Positions 19,112 to 26,916 of a DNA stretch of 64,000 nucleotides are shown here, in pieces. The position numbers and the translations under genes are program-made. The notes under the pieces were generated by a model that was given only the letters and a program-made list of their open reading frames with translations, ran no database searches and was not told the origin of the DNA. How positions within the stretch are numbered: the stretch's first letter is position 1; each line of letters starts with the position of its first letter. Source of the DNA: Streptosporangium album (GTDB lineage Bacteria > Actinomycetota > Actinomycetes > Streptosporangiales > Streptosporangiaceae); contig NZ_JACHJU010000001.1 of NCBI RefSeq assembly GCF_014203795.1, positions 3,286,001-3,350,000 on the forward strand, given 5' to 3'.

Positions 19112-19345
19112 ATGGCTCGATCGACCGGCGGCGTCCGACGTGACAGGTTGCGGTGGCTGCGTGCCCGTTGGGCGCTGCTGGCCGCAGAAACGGGCCGCGA
19201 TCGGGGCATGTCCACCGCTGAATACGCGGTCGGCACGATCGCCGCCTGCGCCTTCGCCGCCCTGCTCTTCAAGGTGGTGACGAGTTCCGAGGTCCAGCAG
19301 ATGATCTCAGGTCTGATCAACCGAGCACTGAATGTGGCCGGATGA
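19112..19345 (+). CDS. Flp-type pilin, DUF4244 family
   Basis: A 77-residue prepilin. The cytoplasmic basic leader (residues 1-32) ends at RDRGMSTAEYAVGTI, where the conserved Glu sits at about +5 of the likely mature pilin. A hydrophobic helix follows (AVGTIAACAFAALLFKVV). The length and motif match the actinobacterial DUF4244 pilin-like family encoded in tad loci. AGGAGG precedes ATG 19112. It overlaps TadE by 4 bases. It is the probable major pilus subunit, cleaved by a prepilin peptidase not encoded in this window. Confidence 0.88.
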   Translation: MARSTGGVRRDRLRWLRARWALLAAETGRDRGMSTAEYAVGTIAACAFAALLFKVVTSSEVQQMISGLINRALNVAG

Positions 19346-19722
19346 CCTCCACGGGGCCGGGCGACCCTGCCCGCCGATCGAGGGGGTCGGTCACCGCGGA
19401 GACCGCCGTGGTCCTGCCTGCGCTCGTGGTGATGCTGGCCGCCGCCCTGTGGGCGGTGGCGGCGGTCGGGGCCCAGCTGGAATGTGTGGACGCGGCCCGA
19501 GCGGGAGCTCGGGCCGCGTCACGAGGCGAGTCGCTGGAGCAGGTGCGGGGTGGTGTCCGCTCGGCCGCCCCGGCGGGTGCGCATGTCGTGGTGTCCCGGA
19601 GCGCGGAGACGACCCGGGTGGAGGTGTCCGCGCTTGTCAGGCCCCGCTGGGGCGTCTCGCTGCCGAGCGTCACCGTCCGCGCGACCGCGGTCTCCGCCAC
19701 CGAGCCGGGAGCCGGACCATGA
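19342..19722 (+). CDS. TadE-like minor pilin/pseudopilin
   Basis: 126 residues. A short basic N-terminus is followed by GSVTAETAVVLPALVVMLAAALWAVAAVG, the TadE signature (Glu in the hydrophobic helix), then an extracytoplasmic domain with CVDAARAGARAASRGE. It is coupled to the pilin gene upstream (ATGA) and the TadG-like gene downstream (ATGA). It is expected to be anchored in the membrane and needed for pilus assembly. Confidence 0.87.
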   Translation: MTSTGPGDPARRSRGSVTAETAVVLPALVVMLAAALWAVAAVGAQLECVDAARAGARAASRGESLEQVRGGVRSAAPAGAHVVVSRSAETTRVEVSALVRPRWGVSLPSVTVRATAVSATEPGAGP

Positions 19723-20315
19723 AGGGGGACCGGGGGTCGGCGACGATCTGGACAGCCGCACTCATCGCCCTGATCTTCGCGGTGGCCGTGGCGGTCGTGT
19801 TCACCGGCACGGCGAGGGTGGCCCGCCACCGGGCACAGAGTGCCGCCGACCTGAGCGCGCTCGCCGCTGCCCGATTGGCCCTCGCCGCCCCGGATCGTGG
19901 ATGCACCGAGGCGGCCTCGCTGGCCGTCGGCAACGGAGCGCGGATCACGCGATGCACCGTTCACGGTGACGGCACCGCCGACGTCCAGGTGGCCGTGTGG
20001 CTCTCGCTGCCTGTGGTGGGTGCGCGGAAGATCACCGCCGAAGCACGTGCGGGACCCGTGCATATCGCCGATCCCGCGTCCTTCGATCCCGCGTCCTTCG
20101 ATCCCGCGTCCTTCGATCCCGCGTCCTTCGATCACGTTTCGCGCGGGTCGGCGGAGAGCAGCACGGCGAGGAGGCGGAGGGCGCCCGCCTTGTCCAGCGG
20201 TTCGTTGCCGTTGCCGCACTTGGGTGACTGGATGCAGGAGGGGCAGCCGCGTTCGCACTCGCAGGAGGCGATGGCCTCACGGGTGGCCGTGAGCCAGTCG
20301 AGGGCGCGGGCATAG
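19719..20315 (+). CDS. TadG-like (Rv3654c-type) pilus-assembly protein with repeat-extended C-terminus
   Basis: 198 residues. Residues 1-115 are the conserved part: GSATIWTAALIALIFAVAVAVVFTG (TM) and RHRAQSAADLSALAAARLALA, as in the actinobacterial TadE/TadG-like 'helicase/secretion neighbourhood' family. The last ~80 residues are unusual: four DPASF repeats from a 15-bp tandem array, then a low-complexity Ser/Arg tail coded antisense to the helicase 3' end (184-base overlap). The normal family C-terminus would stop near residue 115, so the tail is probably recent and may not be functional. Confidence 0.75.
   Translation: MKGDRGSATIWTAALIALIFAVAVAVVFTGTARVARHRAQSAADLSALAAARLALAAPDRGCTEAASLAVGNGARITRCTVHGDGTADVQVAVWLSLPVVGARKITAEARAGPVHIADPASFDPASFDPASFDPASFDHVSRGSAESSTARRRRAPALSSGSLPLPHLGDWMQEGQPRSHSQEAMASRVAVSQSRARA
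20070..20129. repeat. Tandem repeat, 4 copies of 15 bp
   Basis: GATCCCGCGTCCTTC is repeated four times without mismatch (20070-20084, 20085-20099, 20100-20114, 20115-20129), with a partial fifth GATC. The unit is a multiple of 3 and encodes DPASF in the TadG-like frame. It sits immediately 3' of the convergent helicase stop. Confidence 0.95.
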
Positions 20316-22483
20316 CCACGTTCGGCGAAGCCCGCGCCGCCCTCGTGGCCGTCGTAGACGAAGACGGTGAGCAGCCCGGTGTCGGGGTGCAGTTCGGTGG
20401 AGACGCCACCGATGTCCCAGCGGTCACAGGTCGCGAAGAGCGGCAGCAGGCCGATGGAGGCGTGCTCCGCCGCGTGCGCGGCCCCGCCCAGGTCCAGACC
20501 GTCCTCGACCAGAGAGGTGATCTCGGAGGTGGGCAACGTCCACCACACCGCGCGGGTGCGCAACGTGCGCGGGGGCAGATCGAGAGGCTCGTCGCCGAGG
20601 AGTTCGCCGCTCTGAGCGCGGCGCTTGATGTAGGACACGACCTGCCGGGTGACCTCCACCGAGCCGAAGTGGAGTTCTCCCGGGCCGAGCGGATGAGAGC
20701 GGAGGGACTCAAGGACCGAGACGTCGGTGACGTCTCTGGCGAAGGTCGTGTAGTCGGGGGTTTCGGCCTCGACGAGAGCGACACCCGCCTGCAGATCGAG
20801 CTCGACGACCAGATACGTCTCCCCCTGATGGACGTAGACGGCACCGGTGTGCACGCTCGTGTGGGCTGAGGGTTCGTCCACCGTGCCGAGCAGCCGACCG
20901 GTGGACACCTCCACGACCTGGACCGGCGCGCCGCCCGCCCCTCGGATGTCGGCTAGGTCGGTGGCCCGTTCCCGGCTGGTCCAGAACCAGCCGGCGGCAC
21001 GCTCTCTGAGCAGGCCGTCTCTGACGAGGTCGGCGAGCACCTCCTTGATGGTCGGGCCGAAGATCTCCAGTTCGTCCCGGGAGAGCGGGATCTCGGAGGC
21101 GGCGGCGCACAGATGCGGACCCAGCACATAGGGATTGTCGGGATCGAGCACGATCGCCTCGACGGGCCGGCCGAACAGTGCCTCGGGATGGTGCACCAGA
21201 TATGTGTCCAGCGGATCGTCCCTGGCGACCAACACCGCCAGGGCGTCCTGCCCGGCGCGTCCAGCCCGTCCTGCCTGCTGCCAGAGTGATGCCCGGGTTC
21301 CCGGCCAACCTGCGATGAGCACGGCGTCCAGCCCGGACACGTCGACGCCGAGTTCCAGCGCGTTCGTCGTCGCCAGTCCGAGCAGGTCGCCCGACCGGAA
21401 CGCCTTCTCCAGCCCCCGGCGGTCCTCCGCCAGATACCCGGCGCGGTAGGCCGCCACCTTGTCCGGCAGGTCTCCCGGCGCCCCCACGTCGACCACGAGG
21501 TCCTGAAGTTTCGCCCGGGTGGTGAGGGCCACGGCCTCGGCGGCACGGCGGGAGCGGACGAATGCCAGGGTGCGGACGTCGGCGATCATCAGATCCGCGA
21601 GGAGGTCGGCACTCTCGGCTGTCGCGGGACGACGGACGGGGGCGCCGCCCTCGCCGCGCAGATCGGTCAGGGGAGGCTCCCACAGGGCGAAGGTGGTCGC
21701 TCCCCGGGGTGAGGCGTCCGCGGTCACCTCGGCCATCTGGAGGCCGGTCAGACGCGTCGCGAAGGTCCCGGGTTCGCTGGCCGTGGCAGAGGAGAGCAGG
21801 AAGGTCGGGCTGGATCCGTACCTCGTGCAGATCCGGCGCAGACGGCGCAGGATCTGGGCCACGTGGGAGCCGAACACACCCCGATAGCCATGACATTCGT
21901 CCACGACGACCATCCGCAGCCGTCGCCAGAAGGACGACCACTGAGAGTGACGAGGAAGGAGGGTGCGGTGGAGCATGTCCGGGTTGGTGAGGACGTAGTT
22001 GGCGTGCTTGCGGACCCAGGCCCGTTCCTCGAAGGAGGTGTCGCCGTCGAAGGTGGCCGCGCGGAGCTCGGGGACGTCCAACTCGTTCAGGGCGCGGAGC
22101 TGGTCGGCGGCCAGCGCCTTGGTAGGCGTGAGGTAAAGGATCGTGCCCCCTTCCAGCACCGTGGAGAGGGCCGGGACCAGGTAGGAAAGGGATTTGCCCG
22201 AGGCGGTCCCTGTGGCAATGATCACGTTTCGACCACGATGAAGGAGTTCGGCTGCTTCGGCCTGATGTGGCCACAGGCCCGAAATCCCGTGGTTCGCCCA
22301 GCGCGTAACCAGGCTCTCGTGAACCCAGTCCGGCCAGCGGACTTGACCCGCCTGACGTGCTGGAACGTGCTCCACGTGAGTCACGCGTTCGCGACGTGCG
22401 GAAACGCCGAGCAGGTAGGCGAGCGCGTCACCGGCCCGGATCGAGGAGGATGAGAGCGGAGTCACTGGTTTCCAGTCTGGCAT
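20132..22483 (-). CDS. DEAD/DEAH-box helicase of the MrfA/YprA type (DUF1998)
   Basis: 783 residues. RecA domain 1 has Walker A IATGTASGKSLSYL and a DECH-type Walker B (VVVDECHGYRG), then SSATASEP. Domain 2 has QQAGRAGRAGQDALAV (motif VI). The C-terminal DUF1998 region carries a four-cysteine Zn site (CECERGCPSCIQSPKCG). MrfA homologues take part in mitomycin-type damage repair. Rv3649 and SCO3550 occupy this place next to tad genes and bldG. ATG 22483 starts MPDWKPVTPLSSSS; GTG codons upstream are alternatives. Confidence 0.9.
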   Translation of the reverse strand: MPDWKPVTPLSSSSIRAGDALAYLLGVSARRERVTHVEHVPARQAGQVRWPDWVHESLVTRWANHGISGLWPHQAEAAELLHRGRNVIIATGTASGKSLSYLVPALSTVLEGGTILYLTPTKALAADQLRALNELDVPELRAATFDGDTSFEERAWVRKHANYVLTNPDMLHRTLLPRHSQWSSFWRRLRMVVVDECHGYRGVFGSHVAQILRRLRRICTRYGSSPTFLLSSATASEPGTFATRLTGLQMAEVTADASPRGATTFALWEPPLTDLRGEGGAPVRRPATAESADLLADLMIADVRTLAFVRSRRAAEAVALTTRAKLQDLVVDVGAPGDLPDKVAAYRAGYLAEDRRGLEKAFRSGDLLGLATTNALELGVDVSGLDAVLIAGWPGTRASLWQQAGRAGRAGQDALAVLVARDDPLDTYLVHHPEALFGRPVEAIVLDPDNPYVLGPHLCAAASEIPLSRDELEIFGPTIKEVLADLVRDGLLRERAAGWFWTSRERATDLADIRGAGGAPVQVVEVSTGRLLGTVDEPSAHTSVHTGAVYVHQGETYLVVELDLQAGVALVEAETPDYTTFARDVTDVSVLESLRSHPLGPGELHFGSVEVTRQVVSYIKRRAQSGELLGDEPLDLPPRTLRTRAVWWTLPTSEITSLVEDGLDLGGAAHAAEHASIGLLPLFATCDRWDIGGVSTELHPDTGLLTVFVYDGHEGGAGFAERGYARALDWLTATREAIASCECERGCPSCIQSPKCGNGNEPLDKAGALRLLAVLLSADPRET

Positions 22484-22637
22484 CTGTGGGCAGAGTCGCC
22501 GGGAATCGTGATTTCGTATAGACACTGAGCGTACGCATGGTTGAATGCCGCGCGTCGGGGCTTGTCGTCTGGGGGCCACCCGGCCCCAGGAGTCACGCCT
22601 GAATCGGTACTTTCGCAGGCAAGGCGCTGGAGGATCT

Positions 22638-22988
22638 GTGGATCTGAAGTTGGACCACCATTCCGAGGACCGTCTCACCATCGTTGAGGTCGAGGGTGAG
22701 ATCGATGTCTACACCGCGCCCAGATTGCGTGAGCTCCTGATCGATCTGGTCAACAAGGGGAACTTCCACCTCCTGGTCAACATGGAGAAGGTCGACTTCC
22801 TTGACTCAACGGGCCTTGGTGTCCTGGTCGGCGGGCTCAAGCGAGTTCGGGCGCACGACGGCTCACTGGAGCTGGTCTGCACCCAGGAGCGCATCCTGAA
22901 GATTTTCCGGATCACTGGGCTGACCAAGGTCTTCGGGATCTACGCCTCGGTGGATGAGGCCAAGGAAGCCCACGGTCGAGACAAGTAG
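22638..22988 (+). CDS. bldG: Anti-anti-sigma factor BldG
   Basis: A 116-residue STAS-domain protein. The phosphorylatable serine is Ser57 in [13 protein letters not shown], the same position as in S. coelicolor BldG. The C-terminal [16 protein letters not shown] block is almost diagnostic. BldG controls sporulation and antibiotic production by sequestering anti-sigma factors. GTG 22638 has GGAGG 4 bases upstream (22629-22633). The adjacent anti-sigma gene begins 2 bases after the stop, and the divergent helicase matches the SCO3550-SCO3549 order. Confidence 0.93.
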   Translation: MDLKLDHHSEDRLTIVEVEGEIDVYTAPRLRELLIDLVNKGNFHLLVNMEKVDFLDSTGLGVLVGGLKRVRAHDGSLELVCTQERILKIFRITGLTKVFGIYASVDEAKEAHGRDK

Positions 22989-22990
22989 TC

Positions 22991-23437
22991 GTGGCTACCG
23001 TCGAGCTGACGTTCAGCGCTCTCCCCGCGCACGTGCGCACGGCACGCCTGGTCGCCACGGCGATCGCCAGGCGCGCCGGTGTGGCGGAGTCGCTGCTGGA
23101 CGAGGTGCGGCTCGCCGTCGGTGAGGCGTGCTCCCGAGCCGTCGAGGCGCACCGCCTCCACTGTCCGGGAGAGCCGATCCGCATCGAGCTACGTGATGAT
23201 CTGGGGCGGTTCGAGGTGACTGTCACCGACTCCGCCCCGAGTGATGAGCTGGAGCAGGAACGCGAGCTGTCACGGATCGACGATCCGCTCGGACAGCTTC
23301 CCGATACGCTGATGTCCGGTTTCGGCATCGCGGTCATCGTGGGACTGGCCGACGACGTCCAGGTCTACCCGAGTCAGAAAGGCATGCGCATCCGCATGAG
23401 CTGGCCCGCGGCGACCAACGGCCTGTATCCGGGCTGA
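22991..23437 (+). CDS. RsbW-like anti-sigma factor / serine kinase paired with BldG
   Basis: A 148-residue GHKL ATPase-fold protein. The N box is LDEVRLAVGEACSRAVEAH and the G box region is MSGFGIAVIVGLADDV. It is the SCO3548-type partner of BldG, probably phosphorylating it on Ser57 and binding a sigma factor not encoded here. The His/Asn of the N box is replaced by the Glu-Ala-Cys-Ser-Arg sequence, so ATPase strength is uncertain. GTG start at 22991; a strong terminator follows. Confidence 0.88.
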   Translation: MATVELTFSALPAHVRTARLVATAIARRAGVAESLLDEVRLAVGEACSRAVEAHRLHCPGEPIRIELRDDLGRFEVTVTDSAPSDELEQERELSRIDDPLGQLPDTLMSGFGIAVIVGLADDVQVYPSQKGMRIRMSWPAATNGLYPG

Positions 23438-23451
23438 CAGCAGAGAGCCCA

Positions 23452-23488
23452 GACGGCCGGGCGCGTCCACTGGACGCGCCCGGCCGTC
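23452..23488 (+). terminator. Terminator after the bldG operon
   Basis: A near-perfect inverted repeat with 18-base arms around one central base (23452-23469 and 23471-23488; practical loop CACTG). It lies 15 bases after the anti-sigma stop, with no T-run. Confidence 0.8.
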
Positions 23489-23869
23489 CGCATGGGGGAT
23501 GCGTATTTTCGGTCAAACATAAATTTGATATCTGCTGCCCGAAATCAAGGGGAAACGTGAGTTTAGGATCCGGGGCCTCCGTCCGAATGGCCTTGTAAGC
23601 GGGCTGTTCGAGACCGATTACCGGGCGGGGCGTTAATTGACCGCGTACAGAGGCTTCATATCCACGTCGTGGCTGCGTAGACTCCCGGAACCGGCCAAGG
23701 TTTGTCCCTCGGAACGGCCCATGAACGGGCTCGCCTCCGTGGGAAGTCTGCGGACGCAACCGGAAGCGGCACTGCCAATACCCGGAGTGCGCCGCTCTGT
23801 CAGCCGACCACATCCACCGTGCAGCGCACTCCGGGCAGGACGTGTTCCCGTCTTGCCGAGGAGAGTCGG
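23489..23869 (+). promoter_or_regulatory. hppA promoter and structured 5' leader
   Basis: 381 bases with no gene. TTGACC (23637-23642), a 16-base spacer and TATCCA (23659-23664) form a plausible promoter, giving a leader of about 200 bases. Within it a 12-bp perfect stem (CCCGGAGTGCGC, 23781-23792, with 23824-23835) closes a 31-base loop, 34 bases before the ATG. The AT-rich stretch 23500-23560 may contain an additional promoter. No known riboswitch motif was recognised. Confidence 0.5.
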
Positions 23870-26203
23870 ATGTCTGTACTCCACCTAGCCGTTGCCGAAG
23901 AGCCAGCGGTATCCCTGAGCGGTTCCCATTTCACCATTGTGATCGTCGTGGCCGTTGTGGCCTTGCTCGCACTCGCCGTCGCGGCCGTGCTCGTGCGGGA
24001 GGTGCTCGCCGCCGACCAAGGCACCGAGCGTATGCAGAACATCGCGCGTGCCGTACAGGAAGGGGCCTCCGCGTACCTGGCGCGGCAGTTCCGGACGCTC
24101 GCGGTATTCGTCGTTCTGATCCCTTTCTTGCTCTATCTACTCCCTGCCGAGTCGACCGGTGTGGCCATCGGTCGATCGGTCTTCTTCGTGGTCGGCGCGG
24201 TTTTCTCCGCACTGACCGGCTTCATCGGCATGTGGCTCGCGGTCCGCGGAAACGTCCGCGTCGCCGCGGCCGCACGTGAGTCGGGCGAAAAGGTCGCGAT
24301 GCGGATCGCCTTCCGCACCGGTGGCGTGGCCGGCATGATCACCGTCGGCCTCGGCCTGCTCGGCGCCGCCATCGTGGTGATCCTCTACGGTGGCGACGCC
24401 CCCGCGGTTCTGGAGGGCTTCGGTTTCGGCGCCGCTCTGCTCGCCATGTTCATGCGGGTCGGCGGCGGCATCTTCACCAAGGCCGCCGACGTCGGCGCCG
24501 ACCTGGTCGGCAAGGTCGAGCAGGGCATCCCCGAAGACGACCCGCGCAACGCCGCCACCATCGCCGACAACGTGGGCGACAACGTCGGCGACTGCGCGGG
24601 CATGGCCGCCGACCTGTTCGAGTCCTACGCGGTCATGCTGGTGGCCAGCCTGATCCTGGGCAGGGTGGCGTTCGGCACCGAAGGCCTGGTGTTCCCGCTG
24701 ATCGTGCCGATGATCGGTGTGATCACCGCCATCATCGGCATCTTCGCCACCGCTCCGCGCAGTGGCGACCGCTCCGGCATGGCCGCGATCAACCGCGGTT
24801 TCTTCATCTCCGCGGTGATCTCGGCGGTCCTCGTCGCCGGGGCCGCCTTCTTCTACCTGCCGAGCAGCTTCGCGGGCCTGACCGGGGTGAGCCCGGAGAT
24901 CGCCGGGATCACCTCCGACCCGCGCCTGATCGCCGTCGGGGCGGTGCTCATCGGTTTGGTGCTGGCCAGTGTCATCCAGGTCCTCACCGGCTACTTCACC
25001 GAGACGAACCGCCGTCCGGTGCGGGACATCGGGGAGAGCGCCCGCACCGGCCCCGCCACGGTCATCCTGTCCGGCATCAGCGTCGGCCTGGAGTCGGCGG
25101 TCTACTCGGCGCTGGTCATCGGTGCGGCCGTCTACGGGGCGTTCCTGCTGGGCTTCGGCAACGTCACCATCGCCCTGTTCGCCGTCGCCCTGGCGGGCAC
25201 CGGCCTGCTGACCACGGTCGGCGTGATCGTGTCGATGGACACCTTCGGCCCGGTCTCCGACAACGCCCAGGGCATCGCCGAGATGTCCGGGGACGTCGAC
25301 GGGGAGGGTGCCCGGGTGCTCACGTCGCTGGACGCCGTGGGCAACACCACCAAGGCCATCACCAAGGGCATCGCGATCGCGACGGCCGTGCTCGCCGCGA
25401 CGGCGCTGTTCGGCGCCTTCCGGACGGCGATCGAGACCCAGCTCGCCAAGGCGTCCGCGGGTGTCAAGGACGCGCTGGGCTCCTTCAGCACGTTCAGCCT
25501 GAGCGTCGACTCCCCGAACGTGCTGGTCGGGCTGATCGTCGGCGCGGCGGTGGTGTTCATGTTCTCCGGCCTGGCCATCATGGCGGTCGGCCGGGCGGCC
25601 GGGCGGGTGGTCTTCGAGGTGCGCGAGCAGTTCCGCACCAAGCCGGGGATCATGGCCGGCACGGAGCTGCCCGACTACGGCAGGGTCGTCGACATCTGCA
25701 CCCGTGACTCGTTGCGGGAGCTGGCCACGCCGGGTCTGCTCGCCGTACTCACCCCGATCGCGGTCGGCTTCGCCCTTGGATACGCGCCGCTCGGGGCGTT
25801 CCTCGCCGGTGCCATCGCCTGCGGAACGCTGATGGCGGTCTTCCTGGCCAACTCCGGCGGCGCCTGGGACAACGCCAAGAAGCTGGTCGAGGACGGCCAC
25901 CACGGAGGCAAGGGCTCATCGGCCCATGAGGCGACCATCATCGGTGACACCGTCGGTGACCCGTTCAAGGACACCGCGGGTCCGGCGATCAACCCGCTGC
26001 TGAAGGTGATGAACCTGGTGGCGCTGCTGATCGCTCCGGCCGTGGTGACCTACGCCGACAACGGGCTGCTGCGGATCGGCGTCACCGTGGTCGCGGTCGG
26101 CGTCGTCGTCGCCGCGGTGGTCATCTCCAAGCGTCGTTCGGCGAGCATCGCCCCGACGGAGGAGAACAACGCCGAGCGCGAGCGCGAGCCCGTCTCGAAC
26201 TGA
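23870..26203 (+). CDS. hppA: Membrane-bound proton-pumping pyrophosphatase
   Basis: A 777-residue polytopic pump that hydrolyses PPi and exports H+. The substrate-binding segments are present: DVGADLVGKVE, NVGDNVGDCAGMAADLFESY and the C-terminal EATIIGDTVGDPFKDTAGPAINPLLK. GNTTKA at the K+-selectivity position predicts the K+-independent class (K+-dependent enzymes have GNTTAA). ATG 23870 follows a GAGGAGAG purine run. SCO3547 occupies the same place beside bldG. A tail rich in Glu/Arg ends the protein. Confidence 0.95.
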   Translation: MSVLHLAVAEEPAVSLSGSHFTIVIVVAVVALLALAVAAVLVREVLAADQGTERMQNIARAVQEGASAYLARQFRTLAVFVVLIPFLLYLLPAESTGVAIGRSVFFVVGAVFSALTGFIGMWLAVRGNVRVAAAARESGEKVAMRIAFRTGGVAGMITVGLGLLGAAIVVILYGGDAPAVLEGFGFGAALLAMFMRVGGGIFTKAADVGADLVGKVEQGIPEDDPRNAATIADNVGDNVGDCAGMAADLFESYAVMLVASLILGRVAFGTEGLVFPLIVPMIGVITAIIGIFATAPRSGDRSGMAAINRGFFISAVISAVLVAGAAFFYLPSSFAGLTGVSPEIAGITSDPRLIAVGAVLIGLVLASVIQVLTGYFTETNRRPVRDIGESARTGPATVILSGISVGLESAVYSALVIGAAVYGAFLLGFGNVTIALFAVALAGTGLLTTVGVIVSMDTFGPVSDNAQGIAEMSGDVDGEGARVLTSLDAVGNTTKAITKGIAIATAVLAATALFGAFRTAIETQLAKASAGVKDALGSFSTFSLSVDSPNVLVGLIVGAAVVFMFSGLAIMAVGRAAGRVVFEVREQFRTKPGIMAGTELPDYGRVVDICTRDSLRELATPGLLAVLTPIAVGFALGYAPLGAFLAGAIACGTLMAVFLANSGGAWDNAKKLVEDGHHGGKGSSAHEATIIGDTVGDPFKDTAGPAINPLLKVMNLVALLIAPAVVTYADNGLLRIGVTVVAVGVVVAAVVISKRRSASIAPTEENNAEREREPVSN

Positions 26204-26241
26204 GCGAGAAACGGGCGCGAGCCCGTCTCGAGTTGAGTGAG
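26182..26241. repeat. Imperfect 27-base direct repeat across the hppA stop
   Basis: 26182-26208 and 26215-26241 match in 24 of 27 bases, the first copy covering the stop codon. GCCCGTCTCG with CGAGAAACGGGC can also form an imperfect hairpin, so the region may help termination. Confidence 0.7.
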
Positions 26242-26250
26242 GTCAGAGGG

Positions 26251-26279
26251 AGGGGTGCACGAGGCCGTGCACCCCTTTC
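26251..26279 (+). terminator. hppA terminator
   Basis: A perfect 10-bp stem AGGGGTGCAC/GTGCACCCCT with loop GAGGCC, followed by TTC. It lies 48 bases past the hppA stop. Confidence 0.8.
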
Positions 26280-26315
26280 GCGTGTGCGAGGCCCCCCGGT
26301 GGGAAACTGGGCCGT

Positions 26316-26420
26316 ATGGAACAGCAGCCCTCCGGAGGCAAGACACTCGTACTCATCCTGCTGGCGATGGCCGCGGTGTTCGCGGTGATCGTGGGGCTCG
26401 CCATGTGGGCGGCGAGATGA
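26316..26420 (+). CDS. 34-residue membrane microprotein (SGM_5486-like)
   Basis: A very short ORF starting MEQQPSGGKTLVLILLAMAA: a polar N-terminus of 9 residues and a single hydrophobic helix ending WAAR. The stop overlaps the ATG of the SixA-like gene (ATGA), arguing that it is translated. It resembles the tiny 'SGM_5486 family transporter-associated' proteins annotated beside a phosphatase near hppA in Streptomyces; that assignment is from memory of context, not a search. Function is unknown. Confidence 0.6.
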   Translation: MEQQPSGGKTLVLILLAMAAVFAVIVGLAMWAAR

Positions 26421-26890
26421 CGACCCGCACGCTGATCGTGCTGCGGCACGCCAAGGCGGTCCACGTGCCGGGTCTCGCCGACCGGGAACGCCCCCTCACC
26501 GCGAGGGGCGAGCACGACGCCCGCAGGGCCGGCGAGGCGCTCACCGGTATGGATCTCCGGCCTGACCTGGTGCTCTGCTCGCCGTCGACGCGGACCAGGC
26601 AGACCGCGGGCCTGGCGCTGCCCGACGCCGACATCGTGATCGAGCCGGGCATCTACGAGGCCTACCCCGACGAGCTCCTCGCGCTGATCCGGCAGAGCGC
26701 TCCGGAGGTCCGCACGCTGGCCCTGGTCGGCCACAATCCCGGGGTCCACGAGCTGGTCATGGGCCTCACCGCGAGGGACGGCGACTCAGGCTTCCCGCCC
26801 GGCGCGTTCGCCGTGATCGAGGCGGAGGGCGAGTGGGCCGAATTCGACGCCGGACGCGGCGTCTCCCGCTGGAGCCCGAAAGATGACTGA
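26417..26890 (+). CDS. SixA-type histidine phosphatase
   Basis: A 157-residue phosphohistidine phosphatase. The catalytic RHAKAVH motif lies near residue 11, with CSPSTRTRQTAG and LVGHNPGVHELV (second catalytic His) in the expected order. SixA enzymes dephosphorylate phosphohistidine on phosphorelay or PTS proteins; the target here is unknown. The start overlaps the microprotein stop. The 3' end lies 21 bases before the IS target duplication, so the insertion spared the gene. Confidence 0.88.
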   Translation: MTTRTLIVLRHAKAVHVPGLADRERPLTARGEHDARRAGEALTGMDLRPDLVLCSPSTRTRQTAGLALPDADIVIEPGIYEAYPDELLALIRQSAPEVRTLALVGHNPGVHELVMGLTARDGDSGFPPGAFAVIEAEGEWAEFDAGRGVSRWSPKDD

Positions 26891-26916
26891 GCGCTCGAGG
26901 CGCGAGAAGCACTAAG

